This document shows, one piece after another, positions 19,981 through 26,911 of a stretch of 26,911 nt of DNA. Below the pieces are notes generated by a model. The model did no database searches, was not told the origin of the DNA, and saw only the letters and a program-made list of their open reading frames with translations. The translations under genes and the position numbers were made by a program. Source of the DNA: a virus; the IMG/VR virus record IMGVR_UViG_3300030108_001515, positions 1 to 26,911 of that record; one strand, written 5' to 3'. Each line of letters opens with the position of its first letter. Positions within the stretch are counted from its first letter, which is position 1.

Positions 19981-20003
19981 TAAAAAAGAAATATTATTAA
20001 TAT
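19981..20003 (-). terminator. Weak Rho-independent terminator candidate
   Basis: A 5-bp AT-only hairpin (ATATT-ATT-AATAT, 19991-20003) is followed on the transcribed strand by a T-rich run (TTTCTTTTTTA). It lies just after the stop of the 101-aa membrane protein, the natural end of the late operon. The stem is weak, so efficiency is doubtful. Confidence 0.3.
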
Positions 20004-20015
20004 CAATAACTTTTT

Positions 20016-20321
20016 TTATAGTCCTTTTCCGTTGATTCTTCCTTTAAGATATGCAAGATCATCACTAATGTCGTTTAGTTCTTTTATTGTGTCTTCGTGC
20101 CTTCTATCGCGTGTTTGGTCAGAAGAATTCCATCTATCCACAAGTTTTACACATATTGACATTGTATTAGAAACGGTTGTTTCAAGCTTGGCGATATCTT
20201 GACGAATTTGGTCTAAATCTTCGTTTTGTGCTTTTTGCGACTTAATTAAGTTCATAATTAAGGCAATAAATAAAAAAACGATTACCCCGATCGCTCCATA
20301 TTCTGCGTATATATTTTCCAT
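20016..20321 (-). CDS. Membrane-anchored coiled-coil protein (101 aa), holin/lysis-associated
   Basis: A 101-aa protein with a short N-terminus, one membrane segment (residues about 9-26, YGAIGVIVFLFIALIMNLI) and a long coiled coil (KSQKAQNEDLDQIRQDIAKL and onward). The layout resembles BhlA/holin-like and phage-encoded membrane-tethered coiled-coil proteins. The ATG is in a TAATG overlap with the lipoprotein gene upstream. Together with that gene and the 85-aa gene, it forms a second envelope-active cluster. Specific activity is unproven. Confidence 0.65.
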   Translation of the reverse strand: MENIYAEYGAIGVIVFLFIALIMNLIKSQKAQNEDLDQIRQDIAKLETTVSNTMSICVKLVDRWNSSDQTRDRRHEDTIKELNDISDDLAYLKGRINGKGL

Positions 20322-20491
20322 TACCTTACTTCTACCTTTTCAAGTCTTTCGTGGTAAAAACAAAAATATTCGCCTGAATGGCTCGGTTTCCGTCCGTAAT
20401 AGTGTTTTTGACCATTTGTATCATTAATATATAGTTCCGCGCCTGAACACCCCAAAAAGAGCGTTAAAACGATAATCCTTCCCTTTTTCAT
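20321..20491 (-). CDS. Small lipoprotein, outer-membrane spanin-like (56 aa)
   Basis: A 56-codon gene that starts and ends in TAATG overlaps. It begins MKKGRIIVLTLFLGCSGAEL: a positive end, a hydrophobic core and a relaxed lipobox FLGC with Cys15, followed by Ser (which favours outer-membrane sorting). The mature part is about 42 residues, polar with aromatic residues (HYYGRKPSHSGEYFCFYHER). It follows a small inner-membrane protein, the usual two-gene spanin order, and would join the membranes at the final lysis step. Confidence 0.68.
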   Translation of the reverse strand: MKKGRIIVLTLFLGCSGAELYINDTNGQKHYYGRKPSHSGEYFCFYHERLEKVEVR

Positions 20492-20748
20492 TAGTACTCA
20501 TACAACTCCGCGTTTAGTGAATCTAATCTTTGCCAATCTATCGAATCCGCTTTGATACTAATCATTCCCATAAGCGAATCAACTTCAAACATCTTTTGAT
20601 ATATTTGCTCAAAATCTTTATTGTATCCAAAAACATATTGTTCTTCCGTGCATTTAAACATTCCAAATAATAAAACAATTGTTATTACTGAAGTATAAAA
20701 CGCCGTATATAAATGTTCGATTTTATTTAAAGATTTTTGAGTTATCAA
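20491..20748 (-). CDS. Small inner-membrane protein, i-spanin-like (85 aa)
   Basis: An 85-aa protein with one N-terminal membrane segment (residues about 14-31, AFYTSVITIVLLFGMF) and a helical polar remainder (FEQIYQKMFEVDSLMG, IDWQRLDSLNAELYEY). Start TTG at 20748 follows GGAGGAA and overlaps the stop of the 340-aa tail gene. Gene order (membrane protein, then overlapping lipoprotein) matches a two-component spanin, although no sequence match to Rz was seen. Confidence 0.6.
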   Translation of the reverse strand: MITQKSLNKIEHLYTAFYTSVITIVLLFGMFKCTEEQYVFGYNKDFEQIYQKMFEVDSLMGMISIKADSIDWQRLDSLNAELYEY

Positions 20749-21767
20749 AATTCCTCCTCAATAGTTAAAGATATATTTGAAATGTCGGGCGCGACTTGTT
20801 GCATATTTAAGGTATTATTGGCAAAACGTCCGAAGATATGTTCTGATTCTGCATTTGAACCAACTGAATCTTTGTCAATAGAAAAGATAAAAGGAATATG
20901 ATTGCCGTTTGTCTTATTCCAAACATCTTCAACAAATGAATCGTCAGTTGCATTCCTTGTTCCGTATTCATCAGGCATTAAGTCCGTATTATTTAAAAAA
21001 CTAAATTTAAGATCATAAATCAAACGACCGCCAAAAGAATCTGCGCCATTTGATGCAGTTGTAAAAGGCGATTTTGATGTTGTTGTTGCAGTTCTTCCAA
21101 AAGTATTTAAGTTGCTAAATCGTTGTCCGCCAAGTGATTCTTGTAAGTCGTTTAATCTGTTGAATGAAATTAATGTTGAAATTTCTAAATCCGGGGCGTG
21201 TGGCATTTCATAGACTTCGCCTAACAATATACATCCGATGAATAGATCGGTCGAACTAAATGTTCCGCCACTATTACCTTCAAATTGTATGCCAAAATAT
21301 CTCAATGCGCTTTCATCAAAAGTCACGATCGTACTTCCGTCCGCACTTGGTGCGATGTGATTTGTACTTATTGCGCCGTTTACGACGTTAACAGAATTAG
21401 ACATAGCCGTTGCGCTTCCCATATCAACGGCGGAAACGTGACCTTCGGTGTTACTTGCTTTGATTAACATTTTAGCATCAGCCGAAGCCATATTATGATT
21501 TAATATTGCAACAAAAGATTTCTTGGCGGTTGTGCTTTGTGTATCAATGTTTATAAGTACGTGGTCGGATGTTCCCGCGCTTGTATTAAAGTCAACTTTA
21601 TTTAAGGGACGCATATCAAAAAGTTCGGCTTCTGATCCGGTTTGAACACCAATCAGATTGCTTCCGGTTATTACGTCAAAGTTTCCGTTCTGTTCTGTTC
21701 CGCGACTCATTAAAAAATTTATTAAGTCGGGATAAAATCTTGGTGTTCTAATGTTCATATTTGCCAT
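20745..21767 (-). CDS. Tail tip/receptor-side structural protein (340 aa)
   Basis: A 340-aa beta-rich protein (Asn/Ser/Thr-heavy; FVAILNHNMASADAKMLIKA, LRYFGIQFEGNSGGTFSSTD). It lies directly after the large tail protein, linked by a TAATG overlap, and before the lysis-like genes. In many siphoviruses this slot holds a baseplate or receptor-binding protein. The jelly-roll-like composition fits, but no catalytic or chaperone domain is visible. Receptor binding is inferred. Confidence 0.65.
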   Translation of the reverse strand: MANMNIRTPRFYPDLINFLMSRGTEQNGNFDVITGSNLIGVQTGSEAELFDMRPLNKVDFNTSAGTSDHVLINIDTQSTTAKKSFVAILNHNMASADAKMLIKASNTEGHVSAVDMGSATAMSNSVNVVNGAISTNHIAPSADGSTIVTFDESALRYFGIQFEGNSGGTFSSTDLFIGCILLGEVYEMPHAPDLEISTLISFNRLNDLQESLGGQRFSNLNTFGRTATTTSKSPFTTASNGADSFGGRLIYDLKFSFLNNTDLMPDEYGTRNATDDSFVEDVWNKTNGNHIPFIFSIDKDSVGSNAESEHIFGRFANNTLNMQQVAPDISNISLTIEEEF

Positions 21768-24142
21768 TATGATACCCTTATTGCTTCGATGTTGCTTGAA
21801 TTAATGTTTTTGGCGATATCTGTTATCATATAATAACCGGCTGCGGTATTTTCAAAGGTTGTCGTCGTTGCGTCGAAGGTTGAAGTTGTTGAATTCCAAG
21901 AACCGCCAAGCGTTTGACCATATAACTTAAATTCTGAAGGCCAATTGCTAAAGTTAATAATATCGCCAATTTCTAAATGATTATATCTTGGACGTGATGT
22001 TGAAAATTTTAATTTTACTTTTCTATCTTTCATTAAGTATAAATAAGCTTCTGCAAGTTTTGTCGCGGTTGTATCATCTAAAATTTCGTTGGCTTGTACC
22101 TCAAATTTTAAAGATTGATTAAAACCTTCAACTCCTGAACCTTGCGAAGTTGAATCCGAAACGGTGACTTCTGATTTATTCTGTTTAGACGCGTAATCGT
22201 GGTTGTATTTTAAAATAATTTCATTTTTTACATTGTTTAAATTTGTTTTTGATATACTAACTGAATTTATATCATTGTAATCAATGGTATCGTCGGCGGA
22301 CGAATAGTCATCGGATCGCCTTAAGGTTTTAATTTTAAACTTACCATCTCCGCCAATATATACATACGACAAAGAAAATCTTGCTAATCTGTCGATTAAA
22401 TCTTTTGAATCAATAAATTTATTTTGGCAAAATGAAAATTTTATATCTGTAACCGCGTCTTCGTATATATCGCCAATAAAGCCATTTGTTGAATTACCTG
22501 AATTATCAAAAGTTGCAAAATCTATCTCACTTGAAGAAAGTCCCAATTCATCGCGCATTAGTGATTCAATTATAAAAATTGGATTTTCAATTAAATCGTT
22601 TGCATTGTATCCTTGATTCCTTGAATCTGCGTCTATATATGAACCATACTTTCGCCCTTTACCGCTATAATAAATATAATCTATTTTGACGGGGACAACT
22701 ATTGCGTCAGTTCTTGATAGTACAAATCTTTCGGAAACTGTTTCCATTTCTCCGGTTTCAACATTGTATTTGTCGTGAGTAAAAATTCCTTCTTGAATAT
22801 TTTCATCAACATATTGCTCGATATCTTCTATCTTAAAATCAACAACAAGTCCGGATTCTAATATCTGCGCTGATTCGTTGGCGGTTCCTGATCGTAAAGA
22901 ATATTCAATTGAACCTTCAAAATCCCAATTTGCGGTTTTTCCTGAATATAAAGAAACAACACTTGTTTTAAGTTCAGAATTTGAAGATATAGTATCGACA
23001 TCAACATTTTGAGAATTTGCGGTAAATCTAAAAACATCGTCATCTTCTCCGCTCAAATCTGAAACGGTTCCCCAACGATTCAAAACGCTTACCGAACTAT
23101 ATTCCCCTAATCTGTTTGCTTTTGGAATAGCGAAAGTCATTGTTGAAACAGAATTATTGGTCGTTGCGCCATTTGCCGTCCAAGTTGCCAAAGTAGAAAA
23201 AGAACCATCGCTTGTGTTTTCCTCATCAGTTACGGCACCGCTACCCGTTACACTTTCAGAAGCTAGATTTGAAGTACTAAGTGGTAAAAAAACGGACGCA
23301 TCAGAACCTCTAAATTCTATCTTTGATTTGCCATTATATGTCCCAGAACTTGGAAAAGATACTGCATTATTTGAATCTGTTAATGTTGCGTAAGAATCTT
23401 TGTTATTTATATATAAGTTTTCAGCGTCTAAAGTATGCAATGTTTCATTGTCAGCAAGCGCAATTGATTCTTGTCCTTGTACGTCCCATCTATCGGTAAT
23501 TATAGCCGGGAATGCGCCTTTGTAAAAATTATAATATTTATCAAAATGTGTAGTTGGTATTGTCCCGATATTGTCTTTTTCGTGAAAATCTCCAAAAGCC
23601 ATTGGAATAGGTTTGCCAATATTGTTTAGCGGTGCGCCCGAATATGTAGTTGAATCAACTATTGATGTTGGTAATCTTTTATGATATTTAGAATTTTTAT
23701 CCAATAAGGTAATTGAAACATTATTTCTGTCGTAATTTATATCGCCGGATATAATACCGGTTGCAATCATACGTGCCGAAGTGTCAAGCGTTGAAGTTTC
23801 GTTTGTATTTAGGAATAATTCCCATTTACGATTTGCAAAGTTATTCGTTGTAAATAAATCTGTAAACCTTCCGCCTTTTATCGATCTATCAGAATTTATT
23901 AATGTTACCGACATATTCCCGATGGAAGTTGTAAAATTAAAAAAATCTAAACTTTGTCTTATTGTTCCAAACGATGCAACAATTCCATAATATATGTCGG
24001 AACCATCTTCGCGATGTCTATCACTAACGCCAATAAAATTACTAGTATTAGTATCATCGTTGTAATATAGTTTTAACACCCAAAAAGCGGTTGTATTCGC
24101 GTTTTTAAGTGCGTTGCTTAGTGAAGTATCAAATGATAACAT
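21767..24142 (-). CDS. Large tail hub / tail-tip protein (791 aa)
   Basis: The largest protein here. Residues about 1-120 look like a distal-tail (Dit-like) domain (FWVLKLYYNDDTNTSNFIGV, SFGTIRQSLDFFNFTTSIGN). The C-terminal part has the segment FIDSKDLIDRLARFSLSYVY followed by IGGDGKFKIKTLRR, typical of gp27/tail-hub folds that form the tube end. The middle contains a Ser/Thr/Asn-rich insertion. It follows the tape measure via a TAATG overlap. A fusion of Dit and tail-associated hub is plausible; the exact domain limits are estimates. Confidence 0.75.
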   Translation of the reverse strand: MLSFDTSLSNALKNANTTAFWVLKLYYNDDTNTSNFIGVSDRHREDGSDIYYGIVASFGTIRQSLDFFNFTTSIGNMSVTLINSDRSIKGGRFTDLFTTNNFANRKWELFLNTNETSTLDTSARMIATGIISGDINYDRNNVSITLLDKNSKYHKRLPTSIVDSTTYSGAPLNNIGKPIPMAFGDFHEKDNIGTIPTTHFDKYYNFYKGAFPAIITDRWDVQGQESIALADNETLHTLDAENLYINNKDSYATLTDSNNAVSFPSSGTYNGKSKIEFRGSDASVFLPLSTSNLASESVTGSGAVTDEENTSDGSFSTLATWTANGATTNNSVSTMTFAIPKANRLGEYSSVSVLNRWGTVSDLSGEDDDVFRFTANSQNVDVDTISSNSELKTSVVSLYSGKTANWDFEGSIEYSLRSGTANESAQILESGLVVDFKIEDIEQYVDENIQEGIFTHDKYNVETGEMETVSERFVLSRTDAIVVPVKIDYIYYSGKGRKYGSYIDADSRNQGYNANDLIENPIFIIESLMRDELGLSSSEIDFATFDNSGNSTNGFIGDIYEDAVTDIKFSFCQNKFIDSKDLIDRLARFSLSYVYIGGDGKFKIKTLRRSDDYSSADDTIDYNDINSVSISKTNLNNVKNEIILKYNHDYASKQNKSEVTVSDSTSQGSGVEGFNQSLKFEVQANEILDDTTATKLAEAYLYLMKDRKVKLKFSTSRPRYNHLEIGDIINFSNWPSEFKLYGQTLGGSWNSTTSTFDATTTTFENTAAGYYMITDIAKNINSSNIEAIRVS

Positions 24143-25563
24143 TATCGATTGATACGAGCTTGACCGGTTGAAATCGCTTTATTGATTGCCGGGATAATGC
24201 TATTAGCTGCAAAATTGTGATCTACCATTCCGCCTTTAATTGTTTGATTAATGGTAATGTTTGGCGAGGGCGATGCTTGAGTTGGCGAACCTCCAAATAA
24301 AAATTTTAATCCGCCAAGTATTGATCCACCAAATGTACCCGCCGGCGCTGCTAATCCAATTAAAGATTCTTGAATAAATTTTTGTAATTTTAATTGTGCA
24401 GTAATTAAGATTTGTTGCGCAAGAACCCTTTTTAATGCTTGACCTAAATTATCCCCCATCAATGCGGAAGTTGCTAAAGAAGCGGAAGCACTTGAAGCGA
24501 ATTGAGAAAATTTTTCAAGTTCTTTTTTGCTAAGCGAAACGGTTTCAACTATTTTTTGACTTTCTTGTTGTGATTGTCTTAAAGCGTCGGCTGCTACTTG
24601 CAAATCTTTAATTGCGGGTTTTAAAACTTCTGCTAACTGTGGAAATTCTTCAAGTAAATTGGCAAATCTATTAATTTCTTGATTTATTTTGCTTAAATCT
24701 CCGTTTTCAATGACTTGCTTTGAACCATCTACTAAACTTTTAACAAAATCTTTTACATCTTTATTAAGCACATTAAATTTAAATTTTTGAATAGTGTCAA
24801 AAGCTGATTTACCTAATTTTAAAAGGCTTTCTGTGGCATCAGCAATTGTTTTAGAAAATCTTGTACCAAATGAAATCCTTAATTCGTCGGTTGCTGTTCT
24901 TAATCTGTTGAAATGATCTGTGGCAGTTAAATTTTCTTCTCCTAAATCTTTAACTAAGTCCCTTGCTTGACTCATTGCAGCATTTACAAAAGCTTGTTTT
25001 CTTTGTTGATCGCTTAATTGTCTTGATGATATTCCTAAAACATCTGCATAGTCTTTATTAGCTTTTTCAACATCAATCATAATACCTAAGTTGTCTAGCA
25101 TTAATTTTGATTGTCTTCCAAGTCCGGTTACTAATGATTGAACACCGAATAAAGTGTCTTGACCTAAAGATGAAGCCAACCTTTGTGAAATATCAAACAT
25201 TTCAGCCATTTGATTTTCGTTGTCAACAATTCCTAATAACATTGCATTATTGGCTTGTTCCATTAATTCAATAGAGTTTATGGTGCCATCTGTTGCGATT
25301 TTTAATTTATTTAATGCTTGAGAGCTAAATCCTGACGCTTTTGATAAATTTTCAAATGCAACGTTTACTTTTTCAAAGCGCCCAGCTAATTCGATTGAAG
25401 TTTTCATTCCTGAAATCAAACCTCTTGCAGCAAAAAAGGCAGCACCGGCTCTCGCGGCAGCTTTGCCCATTTTCCCAATACCGCCCTCAACGCCTTTAAG
25501 TTCTTCTTTTGTTTTCTTTGCTCCTTGTAATCGGAGTTTTAAAAGTAGGTCTTTAGTTGCCAT
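24142..25563 (-). CDS. Tape measure protein (short tail)
   Basis: A 473-aa tape measure. Features are a Gly/Ala-rich start (GGIGKMGKAAARAGAAFF), long helices (KASGFSSQALNKLKIA, QRLASSLGQDTLFGV), a hydrophobic region near 385-430 (AQQILITAQL, GTFGGSILGGLKFLFGG) and a polar end. At about 1.5 angstrom per residue it predicts a tail of roughly 70 nm. It follows the frameshifted tail chaperone by an 11-bp overlap, the standard order. Short for a siphovirus but normal for a genome of this size. Confidence 0.9.
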   Translation of the reverse strand: MATKDLLLKLRLQGAKKTKEELKGVEGGIGKMGKAAARAGAAFFAARGLISGMKTSIELAGRFEKVNVAFENLSKASGFSSQALNKLKIATDGTINSIELMEQANNAMLLGIVDNENQMAEMFDISQRLASSLGQDTLFGVQSLVTGLGRQSKLMLDNLGIMIDVEKANKDYADVLGISSRQLSDQQRKQAFVNAAMSQARDLVKDLGEENLTATDHFNRLRTATDELRISFGTRFSKTIADATESLLKLGKSAFDTIQKFKFNVLNKDVKDFVKSLVDGSKQVIENGDLSKINQEINRFANLLEEFPQLAEVLKPAIKDLQVAADALRQSQQESQKIVETVSLSKKELEKFSQFASSASASLATSALMGDNLGQALKRVLAQQILITAQLKLQKFIQESLIGLAAPAGTFGGSILGGLKFLFGGSPTQASPSPNITINQTIKGGMVDHNFAANSIIPAINKAISTGQARINR

Positions 25564-26232
25564 TTTCTTTTTTTGCCTTTTCTGCTGAACAAGCGTTCAT
25601 TTCGTTATCAATTATTGTAAAACAATCTAATCGATGCGCTGAAATATCATCAAGTTTGCCAAGCGATATATTGAATCTTTTGATATAATTATATTCGTTT
25701 ATCATATCATAGTGCCAAGATTCAAGCAAATAAGAACAATCTGCAAAGAATGGAACGGTATAGTACAAAATTTGACCATCGGTGTAATTTTCACTAGGTT
25801 CACAAACTTTGTCAATAATATTCCATATGTCATCAATCGTTTCTATCCTTACCGCGTTGTGTTTATAAGTAACCGGGAGTTTCGCCACAGTATAGGGGAG
25901 GCGACTATATGATCTAGGCGGTTTTGGAGTACCAAAAAAACTGCACCAAACCGCAAGGCTTAACCCCCGGAATCCTTTTTTCCCGGATCAATTCCCAAGT
26001 ATTCAAGAAATACCGCTTGAAGAACTTTATCAATTTCAGGCATTTCCATTCCTTGAAATTCTACTTCGCCTAATCCGGCTATTTCGCCCACACGTTCCAA
26101 GACTTCATAATATGCCCCGACATCCATCTTGCCCTCCCACCAAGTCAAAGCATTTAATTTGTGAAGTTCCCTTCTTTGTCCGTATGTGCATTCGTTTATT
26201 ATGTATTCTTTCCCATCGACTTTAATTGTCAT
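25553..26232 (-). CDS. Tail assembly chaperone GT fusion by -1 frameshift (226 aa)
   Basis: The T part (stop at 25553) is open from the frameshift site down. After residue 86 of the G protein (AAG codon, 25977-25975) a -1 slip gives GGA TTC CGG GGG and continues 140 codons, passing through the GTG at 25888 with no stop. The fused product is the lambda gpGT-type chaperone that loads tail-tube subunits on the tape measure. The downstream part (AKLPVTYKHNAVRIETIDDI...) is a 111-aa helical domain. Independent initiation at GTG 25888 cannot be excluded but there is no good ribosome site. Confidence 0.85.
25960..26232 (-). CDS. Tail assembly chaperone G-like protein (90 aa)
   Basis: A 90-aa protein (MTIKVDGKEYIINECTYGQR...) with a compact beta start and helices, ending EYLGIDPGKKDSGG. 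It follows the major tail protein and contains the slippery sequence in its last codons, so it is the unshifted chaperone, analogous to lambda gpG. The ATG has a GGAG site (GGGAGCGCAAAATG). Confidence 0.88.
   Translation of the reverse strand: MTIKVDGKEYIINECTYGQRRELHKLNALTWWEGKMDVGAYYEVLERVGEIAGLGEVEFQGMEMPEIDKVLQAVFLEYLGIDPGKKDSGG
25975..25984 (-). promoter_or_regulatory. -1 programmed frameshift slippery site (GGGAAAAAAG)
   Basis: Reading the minus strand, CCG GGA AAA AAG contains two usable heptamers, G_GGA_AAA (25984-25978) and A_AAA_AAG (25981-25975), the latter being the most shift-prone in E. coli. About 20 nt downstream GCGGTTTGG and CCAAAACCGC (25956-25920) form a stem of 7 bp plus 2 with one bulged A. 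The zero-frame stop lies between. The T frame is open immediately after the slip. Confidence 0.85.
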
Positions 26233-26250
26233 TTTGCGCTCCCTATATTA

Positions 26251-26911
26251 TTATGATGTTATGTCAATTGTAAACAATGCGTTTGAACCATCTGCCATCG
26301 CTTTAAATGGTAAGTCAATAAAGACTCCCGCATCCGTATTTGTGTGAGTGTATCCGGTATATTTAGCGGTTGGAATATCAAAGTCAATTGTTGATCCGTC
26401 GCCAATGCTAATGTTTCGCGATGTTCCCGCCCTAAAATCTGCGATTGTATCAACAACATTGTCGTCAAGCTTTGCGCTAATTGTACCCGTTACGTTGACT
26501 TGACCACCTCGCATATATGCGGAAGGTTCGTGACTAATTGAATTGACAGTTGAAAATCCTACTCTTTGAGCCGGATTTGATATGGTCATTTCAAAGTTAT
26601 TCAAAACAACGTCATTTCCTCCAATTGTCATAGTTGTACAATCGAAAAATCCTTTTGTGAAATCTACTGCGGTAGCGTTTGGCGATGTTCCCTCTGTTCC
26701 GATTACCGGTTGATATCCACTAAAGAACACACCTGAAGCGGTAAGTCTTCCGCCGTTGACGGTTGGGTTCATTGATAGTGTCAACTCTTGTAGAATGGAC
26801 GAGTGCATCAAGCGATCTTCGTCAGCGTCAGGCGATGAAATAACAACGCAAGCATATTCGCCGGTTGATGCGCCTTCCTCATATGCAACCGTTGCTTGGT
26901 TGCCGGTCATT
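26251..26911 (-). CDS. Major tail protein, C-terminal part (begins at 401)
   Basis: The last 219 codons of the tail-tube gene; the apparent Met at 26910 is internal, since the true start is at 401 across the junction. Sequence such as LTLSMNPTVNGGRLTASGVF and MTISNPAQRVGFSTVNSISH is beta-rich with many Asn, Gly and Thr. The GTISAKLDDNVV segment and the DLPFKAMADGSNALFTIDITS ending support a tube/Ig-like fold. It is followed by the tail chaperone gene after 18 bp. Confidence 0.8.
   Translation of the reverse strand, partial: MTGNQATVAYEEGASTGEYACVVISSPDADEDRLMHSSILQELTLSMNPTVNGGRLTASGVFFSGYQPVIGTEGTSPNATAVDFTKGFFDCTTMTIGGNDVVLNNFEMTISNPAQRVGFSTVNSISHEPSAYMRGGQVNVTGTISAKLDDNVVDTIADFRAGTSRNISIGDGSTIDFDIPTAKYTGYTHTNTDAGVFIDLPFKAMADGSNALFTIDITS
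26840..26911. repeat. Terminal overlap of a circular contig (right copy)
   Basis: The second copy of the 72-base end overlap, differing from bases 1-72 by one base (G at 26848 for A at 9). The change keeps Cys (TGC/TGT), which fits natural variation in the phage population better than random error. Confidence 0.9.

Noticed and set aside
1-26911. Lysogeny functions, tRNA genes or CRISPR arrays
   Set aside because: No integrase, repressor, attachment-like repeats, tRNA cloverleaf or spaced repeats were found by reading both strands.

Overview
This window looks like the complete, circular, AT-rich genome of a small double-stranded DNA siphovirus. Its two ends share a 72-base overlap (1-72 and 26840-26911, one mismatch), so the unit length would be about 26.84 kb. 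Every supported gene lies on the minus strand, so transcription runs from high to low coordinates and around the junction. A tape-measure gene, a lambda G/GT-like tail chaperone pair, a major tail protein and a portal/terminase/HK97-type head set indicate a tailed, probably non-contractile virion. I see no integrase, repressor, DNA polymerase, tRNA or CRISPR, so a virulent phage that relies on the host replisome is likely. Strong GGAGG ribosome sites and a predicted inner-membrane plus lipoprotein (spanin-like) pair suggest a Gram-negative host. The gene style recalls uncultured aquatic phages. The host cannot be named from the sequence.

Layout in the direction of transcription. The only substantial non-coding stretch (19446-19707) carries a 28-bp imperfect direct repeat and a highly structured leader. 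It precedes the early/replication block (19445 down to 13874): a 92-aa unknown, an ssDNA-annealing-like protein fused to an ExoX-type tail domain, small unknowns, tiny membrane proteins, a replication initiator with a possible internal origin, a NinG-like HNH nuclease, a PD-(D/E)XK-like protein, a zinc-ribbon-flanked DEDDy exonuclease, DUF3310, a phage Dam methylase, a radical-SAM C-terminal fragment and a sigma-region-4-like regulator. A 134-bp gap with a promoter candidate then leads into the late block: five small, mostly very basic proteins, a ParB-methyltransferase fusion, terminase small and large subunits, portal, neck and MuF-like head proteins, scaffold, major capsid protein, an S74 fibre, holin/XhlA/endolysin, head-tail adaptor, tail terminator, major tail protein (split by the window ends), tail chaperones with a -1 frameshift, tape measure, tail tip, a receptor-side tail protein and a second lysis-like trio (20016-20748).

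The genome is extremely compact. At least ten junctions are TAATG stop/start overlaps, many others are ATGA-type overlaps, and several genes start with GTG or TTG. At least eight genes of 34-58 codons are easily missed: 3166-3315, 4652-4792, 9864-10019, 12715-12894, 12898-13002, 14179-14301, 18113-18226 and 20321-20491. The most unusual element is the leader of the first early gene. Two perfect inverted repeats (12 and 9 bp) interleave as a pseudoknot, and one of their strands can alternatively pair with the ribosome-binding site of the first early gene. That is the architecture of a translational RNA switch.
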